Source of the DNA: Pseudomonadota bacterium
Lineage (GTDB): Bacteria; Myxococcota_A; UBA9160; SZUA-336
DNA length: 42,660 nucleotides
Assembly: GCA_021295775.1 (NCBI GenBank)
Contig: JAGWBS010000022.1
Span: 1-42,660, forward strand
Direction: 5' to 3'
The notes beneath the pieces were generated by a model. That model was given only the letters and a program-made list of their open reading frames with translations. It was not told the origin of the DNA and did no database searches. The stretch's first letter is position 1. Each line of letters begins with the position of its first letter. Both the position numbers and the translations under genes were made by a program. This document shows, one piece after another, positions 34,300 through 42,660 of this stretch.

Positions 34300-35877
34300 T
34301 CAGTCGAGCAATCCGTAGGCCGGAAGCGTCAGGAACTCCGCGAAGTCCTCGGACACGGCCACGTCCTCGAAGAGCTTGCGGGCCTCGTCGAAGCGTCGCC
34401 GGTCCCAGTCGGGGGCGAATTCGCGGCGCAGCGCGTGCAGGGCGTCCTCGACCTCCGCGCGCACCCGCTCGTGGGTGACGGGCTCGCCGCCGTCGAGGCG
34501 GGCGGCGTGGCGCACCCACTGCCAGAGCTGCGCGCGCGAGATCTCGGCGGTGGCCGCGTCCTCCATCAGGTGGTCGATGGCCACCGCGCCCGTTCCGGAC
34601 AGCCAGGCCTCCAGGTACTGCAGGCCGACTCTCACGTTGGTGCGCAGGCCTTCGCTGGAGACGCCTCCCCCGGTCCGGTCGACGGCCAGCAGATCGGCCG
34701 CCGAGACGCGGACGTCCTCGCGCAGGCGCTCGATCTGGTTGGGGCGCTCGCCGAGAACCTGGTCGAAGGCGCGCGTGGCGGTCTCGATCAGGTCGGGGTG
34801 CGCGACCCAGGTCCCGTCGAAGCCGTCGGCCGCCTCGCGCCGCTTGTCCTCGGCGACCTTCTCCAGCGCCCGGGCCGTCACCTCCGGGTGCCTGCGGCTG
34901 GGGACGAAAGCGGCCATGCCGCCCATGGCGTGCGCGCCGCGGCGGTGGCAGGTGGCAACCAGAAGCTCGGTGTAGGCGCGCATGAACGGTGCCGTCATGC
35001 CCACCTCGGAGCGGTCGGGGAGCACGAACTCCGGCCGCGAGCGCAGCTTCTTGGCCACGCTGAAGATGTAGTCCCAGCGCCCGGCGTTCAGGCCCGCGGA
35101 ATGCTCCCGAAGCTCGTAGAGAATCTCCTCCATCTCGAAGGCGGCGGGCAGGGTCTCGATCAGCACCGTGGCCCGGATCGATCCCCCCGAAATCCCCAGC
35201 GCGGCCTCCGCCGCGCAGAAAACGTCGTTCCACAGCCGGGCTTCGAGGTGGTTCTCGAGCTTGGGCAGGTAGAAGTAGGGTCCGCTGCCGCGCTCCAGGG
35301 CTTCGCGGGCGCCGTGGAAGACCGTCATCCCGAAATCGAACAGGCTCGCGGAGACCGGCTCGCCGTCCACCCGGAAATGCCGCTCGGGGAGGTGCCACCC
35401 CCGGGGCCGGACCAGCAGCGTCGCGGTCCTTTCGGCCAACTCGACCCGGCGGCCGTCCCGTTCCAGCGAGAGCGTGCCGCGGATCGCGTCGCGCACGTTG
35501 ACCTGGCCCGCCACGATGTTCTCCCAGGTCGGAGAACAGGAGTCCTCGAAGTCGGCCATGAAGCCGCGGGCCGGAGAGTTCAGCGCGCCGAGCATCATCT
35601 TGCGGTCCACCGGACCGGTGATCTCGACCCGCCGGTCGGTCAGGTCGGGCGGCGGCGGACTGACCCGCCAGGCGGGATCGCTCACCTCCGGGCGCTCGGG
35701 GAGGAAGTCGGGCAGTTCGCCGGCGTCGAAGCGGCGCTGGCGCGCGACCCGCTCCGCCAGCAGTCCGGAGCGGCGGCGGCCGAACTCGCGTTGCAGTCCG
35801 GCCACGAAGTCGAGCGCCCGGGGCGAGAGGATCGCCTCGGCCTCTGGCTGGCGGGCGGTGTCGATGGCTTCGCTCAC
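34300..35877 (-). CDS. aceB: Malate synthase A
   Basis: This 525-residue enzyme condenses acetyl-CoA with glyoxylate to malate, the second step of the glyoxylate shunt. The signature [16 protein letters not shown] is complete. The acetyl-CoA/Mg region includes [15 protein letters not shown] and [14 protein letters not shown]. The open frame begins at 35904, but the GTG at 35877 has the strong site AGGAGGGA and gives the expected length (E. coli 533). It is the first cistron of the operon with aceA. The promoter lies in the AT-rich divergent region 35878-36013. Confidence 0.97.
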   Translation of the reverse strand: MSEAIDTARQPEAEAILSPRALDFVAGLQREFGRRRSGLLAERVARQRRFDAGELPDFLPERPEVSDPAWRVSPPPPDLTDRRVEITGPVDRKMMLGALNSPARGFMADFEDSCSPTWENIVAGQVNVRDAIRGTLSLERDGRRVELAERTATLLVRPRGWHLPERHFRVDGEPVSASLFDFGMTVFHGAREALERGSGPYFYLPKLENHLEARLWNDVFCAAEAALGISGGSIRATVLIETLPAAFEMEEILYELREHSAGLNAGRWDYIFSVAKKLRSRPEFVLPDRSEVGMTAPFMRAYTELLVATCHRRGAHAMGGMAAFVPSRRHPEVTARALEKVAEDKRREAADGFDGTWVAHPDLIETATRAFDQVLGERPNQIERLREDVRVSAADLLAVDRTGGGVSSEGLRTNVRVGLQYLEAWLSGTGAVAIDHLMEDAATAEISRAQLWQWVRHAARLDGGEPVTHERVRAEVEDALHALRREFAPDWDRRRFDEARKLFEDVAVSEDFAEFLTLPAYGLLD

Positions 35878-36013
35878 GGGTCGTCCCTCCTCGACCCGGC
35901 GCAAGCTACTGTCTGAAACAGTATATTTTCAAGATTATTTCACAGAAAATTTATTCATTTTTTTCTGAAATCCATTGTTTTAAGTAATATTATTTCTTCT
36001 TTCGGAGAAACGC
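35878..36013. promoter_or_regulatory. AT-rich divergent control region with candidate operator
   Basis: This gap is far more AT-rich than anything else in the window. A perfect inverted repeat TACTGT-N5-ACAGTA spans 35907-35923. On the minus strand TATACT (complement of 35921-35926 shifted by one base) forms a good -10 for aceB that overlaps this repeat. On the plus strand TAATAT (35985-35990) is a possible -10 for the regulator gene. The core TCTGAAA occurs in the repeat (35912-35918) and again at 35964-35970, near the regulator's -35 position. This fits one regulator controlling both genes and itself. Binding is inferred. Confidence 0.65.
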
Positions 36014-37483
36014 ATGAGCGAGGCCCTTCCCTCCGCAAGCATCGAAGGCGGAGCCTTCGGGCATCGGCTGCGCCACCTGCGCCGCCGAGCCGGACTCACG
36101 CTCGCCCAACTCGGAGCCCGCGTGGGCCGGCCCGCCCCCTACCTCTCGCGAGTCGAGAACGGACACGTGGAGCCCCGCCTCTCGCTGGTCGGAGAACTGG
36201 CGCGGTCCCTGGGATGCGCCGCTTCCGAACTGCTCGACCCGACCCCCCCGACCCGGCGCGCGGCCCTCGAGATCGAGCTGGCCAGGGCCCAGCGGGATTT
36301 GCGCTACGCGGCCCTGAAGCTGCCCGCGTTCCGACCCTCGGCGAACTGCCCCGACGAAGCCCTGGCGCACTGCCTGGGCCTCTGGCGCGCCTATACGGAC
36401 GCCTCCGCCTCCGCGCCCGGAGCCCCGGCCGATCCCGTGAGGCGGGCCAACGCGCGCCTGCGGGCGGAGATGCGCGAGTGCGACAACTACTTCGGAGAAA
36501 TCGAGGATGTCGCGGCCGAGGGGCTCAAGGCAGTGGACTACTCGGGCTCCGGACCCTTGCCGGAACGCTCCCTGCTCGACCTCACCGCCCACTTCGGCTT
36601 CAGCGTCGAGCGGGTGATGGACCTGCCGCGTTCGACCCGGTCGGTGACCGACCTGCGCCACCGCGTCATCTACGTTCCGCAGCGCAACCAGATGCGCACC
36701 CGCTCGGCCCGCTCCGCGATCCTGTCCACCCTGGGACACTTCGCGCTGCGGCACTCGGACCCGGCCGACCTCGGTGACTATCTGCGCCAGCGGGTCGAGT
36801 CCAACTACTTCGCCGGGGCGGTGCTGGCGCCCGAGAGCGCGGCCGTCCCTTTCCTGCGTCAGGCGCGCGACGCGGGCGACCTGTCCCCCGAAGACTTCAA
36901 AGAGGTGTTCTACGTTTCCTACGAGATGGCCGCCCACCGGCTGACGAATCTCGCCACCCACCACCTCGACATCCCGCTGCACTTCCTGCGCACCGACGAC
37001 GAGGGGATCGTCACCAAGGCCTACGAGAACGACGGGCTGCCTCTCCCCGGCGGCCGGGACGGGGCGCCCGAGGGGCAGCAGGTACCCGACTCCTGGGGGC
37101 CGCGGCAGGTCTTCCGCTCGGACGACACCTACGCGCTCCACTACCAGTTCACCGAGACCTCCGGCGGCGAGTACTGGTGCGTGACGCACGTCGAGACGGG
37201 ACAGGCCTCGCCCTACACGCTCACCCTCGGGACGGTGGAGCGCTACGCGCGCTTCTTCCGCGGCGGCGATACCGGGCGTCGGATCCCGGCGGACTCCGAC
37301 GCCCGCACCCGCGGACCGGCGACGGCCGAGAGCCGCGCCCGCTGGGAGGGCCACGCCTGGCCCTCGCCCCGCGACCGCGAGTTCGTGCTCGAAGGACTGC
37401 CCGGCGATTCGGAGGGTTTCGAGCCCTTCCCCGGCGTGGCGATGTCGGAGGTGTACGACTTCCTCGAGCGCCACACCTCCTGA
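36014..37483 (+). CDS. RamB/ScfR-type transcriptional regulator (XRE HTH plus IrrE-like domain)
   Basis: This 489-residue protein has an XRE helix-turn-helix at about residues 16-70 (LAQLGARVGRPAPYLSRVEN) and an IrrE/ImmA-like middle domain. Its C-terminal domain is of the short-chain fatty acyl-CoA regulator type, with the ending SGGEYWCVTHVETGQASPYT typical of it. The peptidase HExxH is not present; the corresponding segment is LGHFALRH at residues 240-247, so it should sense a ligand rather than cut proteins. In Corynebacterium and Mycobacterium, RamB-type proteins control glyoxylate-shunt genes. Here it diverges from aceB-aceA. The ATG at 36014 has GGAG upstream. The exact effector is unknown. 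Confidence 0.88.
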   Translation: MSEALPSASIEGGAFGHRLRHLRRRAGLTLAQLGARVGRPAPYLSRVENGHVEPRLSLVGELARSLGCAASELLDPTPPTRRAALEIELARAQRDLRYAALKLPAFRPSANCPDEALAHCLGLWRAYTDASASAPGAPADPVRRANARLRAEMRECDNYFGEIEDVAAEGLKAVDYSGSGPLPERSLLDLTAHFGFSVERVMDLPRSTRSVTDLRHRVIYVPQRNQMRTRSARSAILSTLGHFALRHSDPADLGDYLRQRVESNYFAGAVLAPESAAVPFLRQARDAGDLSPEDFKEVFYVSYEMAAHRLTNLATHHLDIPLHFLRTDDEGIVTKAYENDGLPLPGGRDGAPEGQQVPDSWGPRQVFRSDDTYALHYQFTETSGGEYWCVTHVETGQASPYTLTLGTVERYARFFRGGDTGRRIPADSDARTRGPATAESRARWEGHAWPSPRDREFVLEGLPGDSEGFEPFPGVAMSEVYDFLERHTS

Positions 37484-37516
37484 GCGGACCCTTCTCTCCA
37501 ATCCAAGACGGCCGGA

Positions 37517-37576
37517 GCCGCCCCGCGGGTTCCGTTTCCGCGTGAGGCCGCGCGGAAACGGAACCCGCGGGGCGGC
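37517..37576. terminator. Long perfect hairpin between convergent genes
   Basis: Two 26-base arms (37517-37542 and 37551-37576) are exact reverse complements with an eight-base loop. The arms contain the run GGTTCCGTTTCCGCG in one strand. It sits 33 bases after the regulator stop and 21 bases before the stop of the converging oxidoreductase, so a bidirectional terminator is the simplest reading. It is longer than typical terminators and could also be a small inverted-repeat element. Confidence 0.65.
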
Positions 37577-37597
37577 GGGCCACGATCTCGAACCCGC

Positions 37598-38557
37598 TCA
37601 GCGGCCGACGACTTTGCGGAACTCCTCGACCCAGCAGGAGAGATAGTCGGTGGCCGCGGCGGGATCGCCCGGAATCGGCAGCATCGCCCGGAAGTCCGTC
37701 TGCCCCGCTTCCACCAGTGCGGGGACTTTCTCCAGGCTGCGCTGCATGTCGATCTCGCCGTTCGAGCCCTTGACCACCGGCAGCCCGCTGGTCATCTGGA
37801 AACCGGCGGCGTCGCGCCCCGCCGCCGCCAGCGCCTCGCGCACCTTGGCCATGCCCGCCACGGGGTCGCGGAGGTCCGCCGCCCAGGGGATCCAGCCGCT
37901 GCCGAAGCGCGCGATGCGCTCCAGCACGCGCTTGTTGAGCCCGCCGCTCACCCAGAGGGGAACGCCGCCGGGCTGCAGCGGCTTGGGCATCATGTGGATC
38001 GCCTCGAAGCTCAGGCGCTCGGACGAGTGCTCGGCGCGCTGCTCGCGCCAGAGGGTCTGACACACCTCGAGGGTGTGGTTGAGCAGGTGGCCGCGTCCCT
38101 CGAAGCGAAGTCCGGCCGCTTCGTACTCCTCGCGCTGCCAGCCCACGCCGACGCCCAGGTCCAGGCGTCCCCCGGACAAAACGTCGAGGGTGGAGGCCGA
38201 CTTCGCCAGCACCACCGGACGGCGCAGCGCCGCGATCAGGATCCCGGTGTACAGCCGGCAGTGCGACGTGATTCCCGCCAGCACCGACAGGAAGGTCAGC
38301 GGCTCCAGCCAGTGACCGTCCGGTCCGGTGGGCTGCTTCCCGCCCTGGATTCCGCCCAGATCGGGGCGCGCGTAGGCCTCGAGGTTCTCGCCGAAGGCCA
38401 CGTGGTCGGAGACCACCAGCCGGTCGACGCCCGCCGCGTCGGCCGCCCGGGCCAGGTCCAGGACGTGATCCCAGCCCCCGGGGTCTTCCGCCGAGAAGGT
38501 CACGAGCTGGATGGAGAACGCGGGGGTGACGGCCTCGAGCGAGCTGCCGTTGGTCAT
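37598..38557 (-). CDS. LLM class oxidoreductase, probably F420-dependent
   Basis: This 319-residue TIM-barrel protein fits the F420-dependent luciferase-like group. The first strand AFSIQLVTFSAEDPGGWDHV, the loop VVSDHVAFGENLEAYARPD, and the GVGWQREEYEAAGLRFEGRG segment typical of that group are seen; LAKSASTLDVLSGGRLDLGV matches the barrel strand before it. The ATG at 38557 has AGGGA upstream; the upstream extension is not family-like. F420 use is inferred from similarity to mycobacterial relatives, and no F420 genes are in the window. It lies 74 bases downstream of a small ORF on the same strand. Confidence 0.86.
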   Translation of the reverse strand: MTNGSSLEAVTPAFSIQLVTFSAEDPGGWDHVLDLARAADAAGVDRLVVSDHVAFGENLEAYARPDLGGIQGGKQPTGPDGHWLEPLTFLSVLAGITSHCRLYTGILIAALRRPVVLAKSASTLDVLSGGRLDLGVGVGWQREEYEAAGLRFEGRGHLLNHTLEVCQTLWREQRAEHSSERLSFEAIHMMPKPLQPGGVPLWVSGGLNKRVLERIARFGSGWIPWAADLRDPVAGMAKVREALAAAGRDAAGFQMTSGLPVVKGSNGEIDMQRSLEKVPALVEAGQTDFRAMLPIPGDPAAATDYLSCWVEEFRKVVGR

Positions 38558-38631
38558 GAGTCGTCCCTTTCTGGTGAAATTTTCGATCCCGTATCGCTGC
38601 GGACCCGGAATCCGCGCCGGGCCGCGCCTGC

Positions 38632-38799
38632 CTAGGCCGGCGGGACCGGCTCCGGCAGCCAATTCAGCGTCGGAACCTCGGAGTCGATCCGTTCGGCGCT
38701 CCGGGGCAGGCAGCCCTCCGTCTCCGGATGCTCCGGCAGCTTCGGTCCGAAGACCTCGTCGCCCGGATTCTGCAGCCGCGAAGGGACGCCGAACTTCAT
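38632..38799 (-). CDS. Possible 55-residue small protein, unknown
   Basis: A short open frame from ATG 38799 to TAG 38632 begins MKFGVPSRLQNPGDEV and ends WLPEPVPPA. It is proline-rich and mildly acidic, with no signal or membrane segment. Codon use resembles that of real genes here. No strong ribosome-binding site precedes it. The sequence matches nothing that I recognise. It lies between the LLM oxidoreductase gene (same strand, 74 bases) and the divergent second amidohydrolase. The call rests on length, codon use and position only. Confidence 0.4.
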   Translation of the reverse strand: MKFGVPSRLQNPGDEVFGPKLPEHPETEGCLPRSAERIDSEVPTLNWLPEPVPPA

Positions 38800-38885
38800 G
38801 GCTCATGCTGTCCCCGGACCACCGCGAGCGTCAAGCGAGCGCAAAGGGGAGCGAGGAAAATCCACGGCCCCTTCGCGTACGGGGC

Positions 38886-38891
38886 TAGAAT
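38886..38891 (+). promoter_or_regulatory. Putative -10 box for the second amidohydrolase
   Basis: TAGAAT lies 41 bases before the ATG at 38933, which itself has GGGGAGG upstream. No good -35 is seen. The same GCTAGAATC context occurs before the vWA gene at 18814-18819. Confidence 0.4.
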
Positions 38892-38932
38892 CCGTCGGGC
38901 AAACCGCCCGAGCTTTCCGGGGAGGCTGTCCG

Positions 38933-40099
38933 ATGACCGAGATCTTCGACCGCATGCGTCCGATCGACACCGACACGCACGTGACCGAACCGCCCGACCT
39001 GTGGACGTCACGGGTCGCCTCCAAGTGGGGCGACGCCATTCCGCACACCGAGATGATCGACGGCAGGGAGATCTGGGTGATGGGCGAGCAGAGCTACATC
39101 AGCCCCGGGTTCGTCACCATGGCCGGCTTCGACGGCTCCTTCCCGGAGGGGCCCGAGACGTTCGCGGACTGTCCGGAGAGTGCCTGGGATCCCGCGGCCC
39201 GGCTGGCGTTCATGGACGGCGAGCGCATCCACGCCGAGGTGGTCTACCCGAACGTGGGCGGCTTCGGCTCGGCCGGCTTCCTCAAGCTGGGCGAGCCCGA
39301 ATTGATGCTCGACTGCGTCCGCGCCTACAACGACTTCCTGACCGAGTGGACGCGCGAGGACCCCGGGCGACTCGTGCCGGTGACGGCCACGCCCTTCTGG
39401 GACGTGCAGGCCACCGCCGCCGAGGTCGAGCGCTGCGCCGCGCGAGGCCACCGCGCGGTGCTGATGTGCGGCCAGCCGCAGGACTTCGGGCAGCCGGCCC
39501 TGTCGGAGAAGTACTGGGACCCGCTGTGGTCCACCGCCCAGGAAGCGGGTCTCTCGATCAGCTTCCACATCGGCGGCGGAGGACCCAACGACAGCCTCTA
39601 CCAGCGGCCGTCCCTGTCGGTCCGGGCCAACATGGCGCGCGTCTCCGGCCTGATGTTCGTCCACAACGCCAACAGCTTGGCCGACATCATCTTCGGCGGC
39701 GTCTGCCAGCGCTTTCCCGAGCTCAAGTTCGTCTCCGTGGAGAGCGGCGTGGGCTGGCTGCAAAGCGTGCTGGAGGGCTTCGACTGGCAGTTCATGAACT
39801 GTCAGGTGCGCCGGGACAACCCCGAGCTGGAGCTCCTGCCCAGCGAGTACTTCAAGCGCCAGATCTACGGCTGCTTCTGGTTCGAGCAGCGCGGGATCGA
39901 ACCGGCGCTCACCGCCTTCCCCGACAATCTGATGTGGGAGACCGACTTCCCGCACCCGACCTGCCAGCACCCGGGTCCGCTCAACACCTGGGCGACCCGG
40001 CCCGCCGAATACGCAGAGCGTGCGCTGGGCGACGTGCCCGAAGAAACCCTGCGCAAGGTGCTCCACGACAACGCCGCCGCCCTGTACGGACTGGCCTGA
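38933..40099 (+). CDS. Amidohydrolase-2 family protein (second copy)
   Basis: This 388-residue protein is a TIM-barrel amidohydrolase-2 relative of the protein at 4322-5752 but shorter and clearly divergent. The N-terminal metal motif is PIDTDTHVTEPPDLW (residues 11-25). The barrel His segment is SISFHIGGGGPND, followed by FVSVESGVGWLQ and the closing acidic segment WETDFPHPTCQHP. The longer frame upstream is not used; the ATG at 38933 has GGGGAGG. These proteins are often decarboxylases or hydrolases for aromatic or cyclic substrates. The next gene, pepN, starts 31 bases after its stop. Substrate unknown. Confidence 0.88.
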   Translation: MTEIFDRMRPIDTDTHVTEPPDLWTSRVASKWGDAIPHTEMIDGREIWVMGEQSYISPGFVTMAGFDGSFPEGPETFADCPESAWDPAARLAFMDGERIHAEVVYPNVGGFGSAGFLKLGEPELMLDCVRAYNDFLTEWTREDPGRLVPVTATPFWDVQATAAEVERCAARGHRAVLMCGQPQDFGQPALSEKYWDPLWSTAQEAGLSISFHIGGGGPNDSLYQRPSLSVRANMARVSGLMFVHNANSLADIIFGGVCQRFPELKFVSVESGVGWLQSVLEGFDWQFMNCQVRRDNPELELLPSEYFKRQIYGCFWFEQRGIEPALTAFPDNLMWETDFPHPTCQHPGPLNTWATRPAEYAERALGDVPEETLRKVLHDNAAALYGLA

Positions 40100-40130
40100 G
40101 CGTATTCGGGAGACCCGGAGACACCGTACG

Positions 40131-42660
40131 GTGGAGAAACCGACCGCGGTCCACCGCGGGGACTACAGCCCCCCCGACTACTGGATCGACGCCGTCGATC
40201 TGCGCTTCGACCTGGGCGAAGAGGTCACCGCGGTGGTTGCCCGGCTGTCGGTCCGCCGCAACCCGGAGCTGACCGGCGATCCCGCCCCGCTGGTCCTGCA
40301 GGGCGAGGAACTCGAACTCCAGGCGGTCCGGCTCGACGGCGTCGAACTCTCCCCGCCGCGCTACCACGCCACGCCCGACGAGCTGATCGTGACGCGCGTG
40401 CCCGAGAGCTTCGAGCTGGAGACGACCGTCTCGATCCGGCCACGGGACAACACCACCCTGTCGGGCCTGTACAAATCGGGCTCGGCGTTCTGCACCCAGT
40501 GCGAGGCTCAGGGCTTCCGCCGGATCACCTACTTCCTGGACCGGCCCGACGTGATGGCGCGCTACCGCACCACCATCGTCGCCGGCCGGGACGAGTGCCC
40601 GGTGCTGCTCTCCAACGGCAACCGCGTCGAGCAGGGCGAGGGGCCCGACGGCCGGCACTGGGTGCGCTGGGAGGATCCGTTTCCGAAGCCCAGCTACCTG
40701 TTCGCGCTGGTGGCCGGCGACCTGCGCTGCCACGCGGGCGAGTTCACCACCGCCTCGGGCCGCCGGGTCCGCCTGGAGATCTGGGTCGAGCCGGCGAACA
40801 TCGGGCAGTGCGAGCACGCGCTGCGATCGCTGCAGGAAGCCATGCGCTGGGACGAGCGGGCCTTCGGCCGCGAGTACGACCTGGACGTCTACATGCTGGT
40901 CGCGGTCGGCGACTTCAACATGGGCGCGATGGAGAACAAGGGCCTGAACATCTTCAACTCCAGGTACGTGCTGGCCCTGCCGGAGACCGCCACCGACGAC
41001 GACTACCAGGCGATCGAGGGCGTGATCGGCCACGAGTACTTCCACAACTGGACCGGCAACCGCGTGACCTGCCGGGACTGGTTCCAGCTCACCCTGAAAG
41101 AGGGCCTGACCGTGCTGCGCGACCAGCTCTTCAGCGCGGAGCGGACTTCGCCCGCGGTCAAGCGCATCGCCGACGTGCTCGCCCTGCGCACGCGGCAGTT
41201 CCCCGAGGACGACGGCCCGATGGCGCACCCCATCCGGCCCGAGTCCTACGTCTCGGTGGACAACTTCTACACCACCACCGTCTACGAGAAGGGCGCCGAG
41301 GTCGTGCGCATGTACCGCAGCCTGCTCGGCGCCGAGGGCTTCCGGCGCGGGATGGACCTGTACTTCGAGCGGCACGACGGACAGGCCGTGACCTGCGACG
41401 ACTTCCGGGCCGCGATGGCCGACGCCAACGGCCGCGACCTGAGTCAGTTCGGGCTCTGGTACGAGCGCGCCGGCACCCCGCTGCTGGAGGCCGAGGGGCG
41501 GCACGACGCGGAGGCGGAGACCTACGAGCTGACGCTGCGCCAGAAGGACGCTGGCGGGGGGGACGCGCCGCCGCTGCACATCCCGGTGGCGCTGGGCCTG
41601 CTCGACCGCGGCGGGCGCGACATTCCGCTGCGCCTGCCGGGCGAGCCGCCCGGGCGCGCCGAGACCACGCGCCTGCTGGAGCTGCGCGAAACCGAGCAGC
41701 GCTTCCGCTTCGCCGGCGTCCCCGAGCCGCCCGTGCCGTCGCTGCTGCGCGGCTTCTCCGCCCCGGCCAAGCTGAGCCTGGAACAGGGGCGCGAAGACCT
41801 GGCGCTGCGCATGGCCCACGACTCCGACCCCTTCAACCGCTGGGACGCCGGACAGACGCTCGCCCGGCGCATGCTGCTGGAGCTGGCCGAACGCCGGGCA
41901 GGCGGCGAGTCGCTCGAACTCGACCCGCTGTTCAGCGCCGCGTTCGGCCGCATCCTGGCGGACGGAAGTCTCGACGGCTCGATGAAGGCGCTGGCCCTGG
42001 CCCTGCCCTCGGAGCAGGTGCTGGGACAGGAGCAGACCCCCACCGATCCTGACGCGCTGCACGCCGCGCGCGAGTTCGCGCGCGTCGAGCTCGCGCGGGA
42101 GCACCGCCACGAGCTGCTGCTCTGCTACCGCACCCACCAGGACCGGCGCTATTCCCCCGACCGCGCCGCGATCGACCGCCGCCGGCTGAAGAACGCGGCC
42201 CTGCGCTACCTGGCCGCGCCCGGCGGCGAAGGCGTCGAACTGGCCGCGGAGCAGTTCGACGCCGCCGACAACATGAGCGACGCCCAGGCCGCCCTGGCGG
42301 TGCTGGTCGAGCACCCCGGAGCCGAGCGCGAGCGGGCGCTGGCCGACTTCTACGACCGCTGGCGCGGCGACCCGCTGGTGATCGACAAGTGGTTCGGCCT
42401 GCAGGCGGCCTCGGCCGCCCCCGACACCGTCGAGCGCGTGCTGGAGCTCTCGTCCCACCCCGACTTCACGCTGCGCAATCCCAACCGCGTGCGGGCGCTC
42501 GCCGGCGTCTTCGCCCACTCCAACCAGCTCCACTTCCACGCCGCCGGCGGCGAGGGCTACCGTTTCGTCGCGGACCAGGTCGTCGCGCTCGACCCGCTCA
42601 ACCCGCAGGTCGCCGCGCGGCTGGTCTCCGCCTTCAATTCCTGGCGCCGCTTCGACGCGG
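40131..42660 (+). CDS. pepN: Aminopeptidase N (M1 family), 3' end cut by window edge
   Basis: This membrane-alanyl aminopeptidase removes N-terminal residues from peptides in the cytoplasm. The 843 visible codons align well with E. coli PepN. The exopeptidase motif GAMEN is at residues 265-269, the zinc motif HEYFHNW has His301, Glu302 and His305, and the third ligand is Glu324 in LKEGL. CTQCEAQGFRRITYFLDRPD and SNPNRVRAL-like C-terminal helices also match. The start is GTG 40131, preceded by GGAGA. The frame remains open at the window end; about 30 residues are probably missing. The loop before GAMEN reads AVGDFNM rather than the AVDFFNM of E. coli. Confidence 0.97.
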   Translation, partial: MEKPTAVHRGDYSPPDYWIDAVDLRFDLGEEVTAVVARLSVRRNPELTGDPAPLVLQGEELELQAVRLDGVELSPPRYHATPDELIVTRVPESFELETTVSIRPRDNTTLSGLYKSGSAFCTQCEAQGFRRITYFLDRPDVMARYRTTIVAGRDECPVLLSNGNRVEQGEGPDGRHWVRWEDPFPKPSYLFALVAGDLRCHAGEFTTASGRRVRLEIWVEPANIGQCEHALRSLQEAMRWDERAFGREYDLDVYMLVAVGDFNMGAMENKGLNIFNSRYVLALPETATDDDYQAIEGVIGHEYFHNWTGNRVTCRDWFQLTLKEGLTVLRDQLFSAERTSPAVKRIADVLALRTRQFPEDDGPMAHPIRPESYVSVDNFYTTTVYEKGAEVVRMYRSLLGAEGFRRGMDLYFERHDGQAVTCDDFRAAMADANGRDLSQFGLWYERAGTPLLEAEGRHDAEAETYELTLRQKDAGGGDAPPLHIPVALGLLDRGGRDIPLRLPGEPPGRAETTRLLELRETEQRFRFAGVPEPPVPSLLRGFSAPAKLSLEQGREDLALRMAHDSDPFNRWDAGQTLARRMLLELAERRAGGESLELDPLFSAAFGRILADGSLDGSMKALALALPSEQVLGQEQTPTDPDALHAAREFARVELAREHRHELLLCYRTHQDRRYSPDRAAIDRRRLKNAALRYLAAPGGEGVELAAEQFDAADNMSDAQAALAVLVEHPGAERERALADFYDRWRGDPLVIDKWFGLQAASAAPDTVERVLELSSHPDFTLRNPNRVRALAGVFAHSNQLHFHAAGGEGYRFVADQVVALDPLNPQVAARLVSAFNSWRRFDA

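Noticed and set aside
39981-42539. An 852-codon open frame antisense to pepN
   Set aside because: Same cause: pepN aligns with E. coli along its whole length, while the antisense product is low-complexity Val/Gly/Arg/Gln sequence.

Overview
The window is high-GC throughout (roughly 70% by eye) with densely packed genes, short gaps and strong G/C preference at third codon positions. No plasmid, phage, insertion-sequence or CRISPR signal was seen. Lipobox lipoproteins, a PKD/OmpA lipoprotein and a heptosyltransferase-like GT9 enzyme point to a Gram-negative cell. The glyoxylate shunt with a RamB/ScfR-type regulator, luciferase-like flavin monooxygenases, nitronate monooxygenase, an Old-Yellow-Enzyme/FadH-type reductase, two amidohydrolase-2 proteins and two DMT exporters are typical of uncultured soil or marine deltaproteobacterial-type lineages (Myxococcota/Binatia-like). 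That placement is inference; no rRNA or other taxonomic marker is present.

Layout. 1-3.6 kb: the 3' part of dnaX is cut by the left edge (minus strand), preceded by the SRP RNA gene ffs, then a GT9 glycosyltransferase (minus) and a divergent NAD-kinase-like protein (plus). 3.6-10.6 kb: an ACP-phosphodiesterase-like protein (minus) diverges from an amidohydrolase (plus). A tight minus-strand operon follows in transcription order: ABC ATPase, ABC-2 permease, EamA exporter and a 5-formyl-THF cyclo-ligase-like protein. A DUF1015 gene (minus) lies upstream. 10.7-17 kb: full-length purL (plus), a terminator, a strongly acidic lipoprotein made of ten hexapeptide repeats (minus), a small secreted protein (minus), an OmpA/PKD lipoprotein (plus) and a nitronate monooxygenase (minus). 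17.9-24.9 kb: a sugar-isomerase-like TIM barrel, a vWA protein, a DUF3604 lipoprotein (minus), a SnoaL-like protein and an FMN/FAD reductase whose Fe-S motif has Ser at one Cys position.

24.9-32.8 kb is a minus-strand block. In transcription order it holds a luciferase-like monooxygenase, an RRM RNA-binding protein, a 66-residue basic/acidic protein, a large ADP-ribosylglycohydrolase with extra end domains, a second RRM protein, a small MaoC-like remnant, an ABM monooxygenase, a PaaI thioesterase, an aldehyde:ferredoxin oxidoreductase and an EamA exporter. 32.9-37.5 kb is a glyoxylate-shunt module: malate synthase then isocitrate lyase on the minus strand, diverging from a RamB-like regulator. 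They share an AT-rich control region with an inverted repeat beside a good -10 box. 37.5-42.7 kb: a long perfect hairpin, a second luciferase-like oxidoreductase, a 55-codon small ORF, a second amidohydrolase and pepN (cut by the right edge).

Most genes have recognisable families. The points most worth a second look are the ADP-ribosylglycohydrolase between two RRM genes that both appear to start with TTG, the hexapeptide-repeat lipoprotein, the Cys-to-Ser change in the FadH/OYE-like enzyme, the shared operator region of the glyoxylate module, and the unannotated small ORFs. I did not find a clearly new multi-gene system; the RRM/66-aa/ADP-ribosylglycohydrolase cluster is the best candidate.
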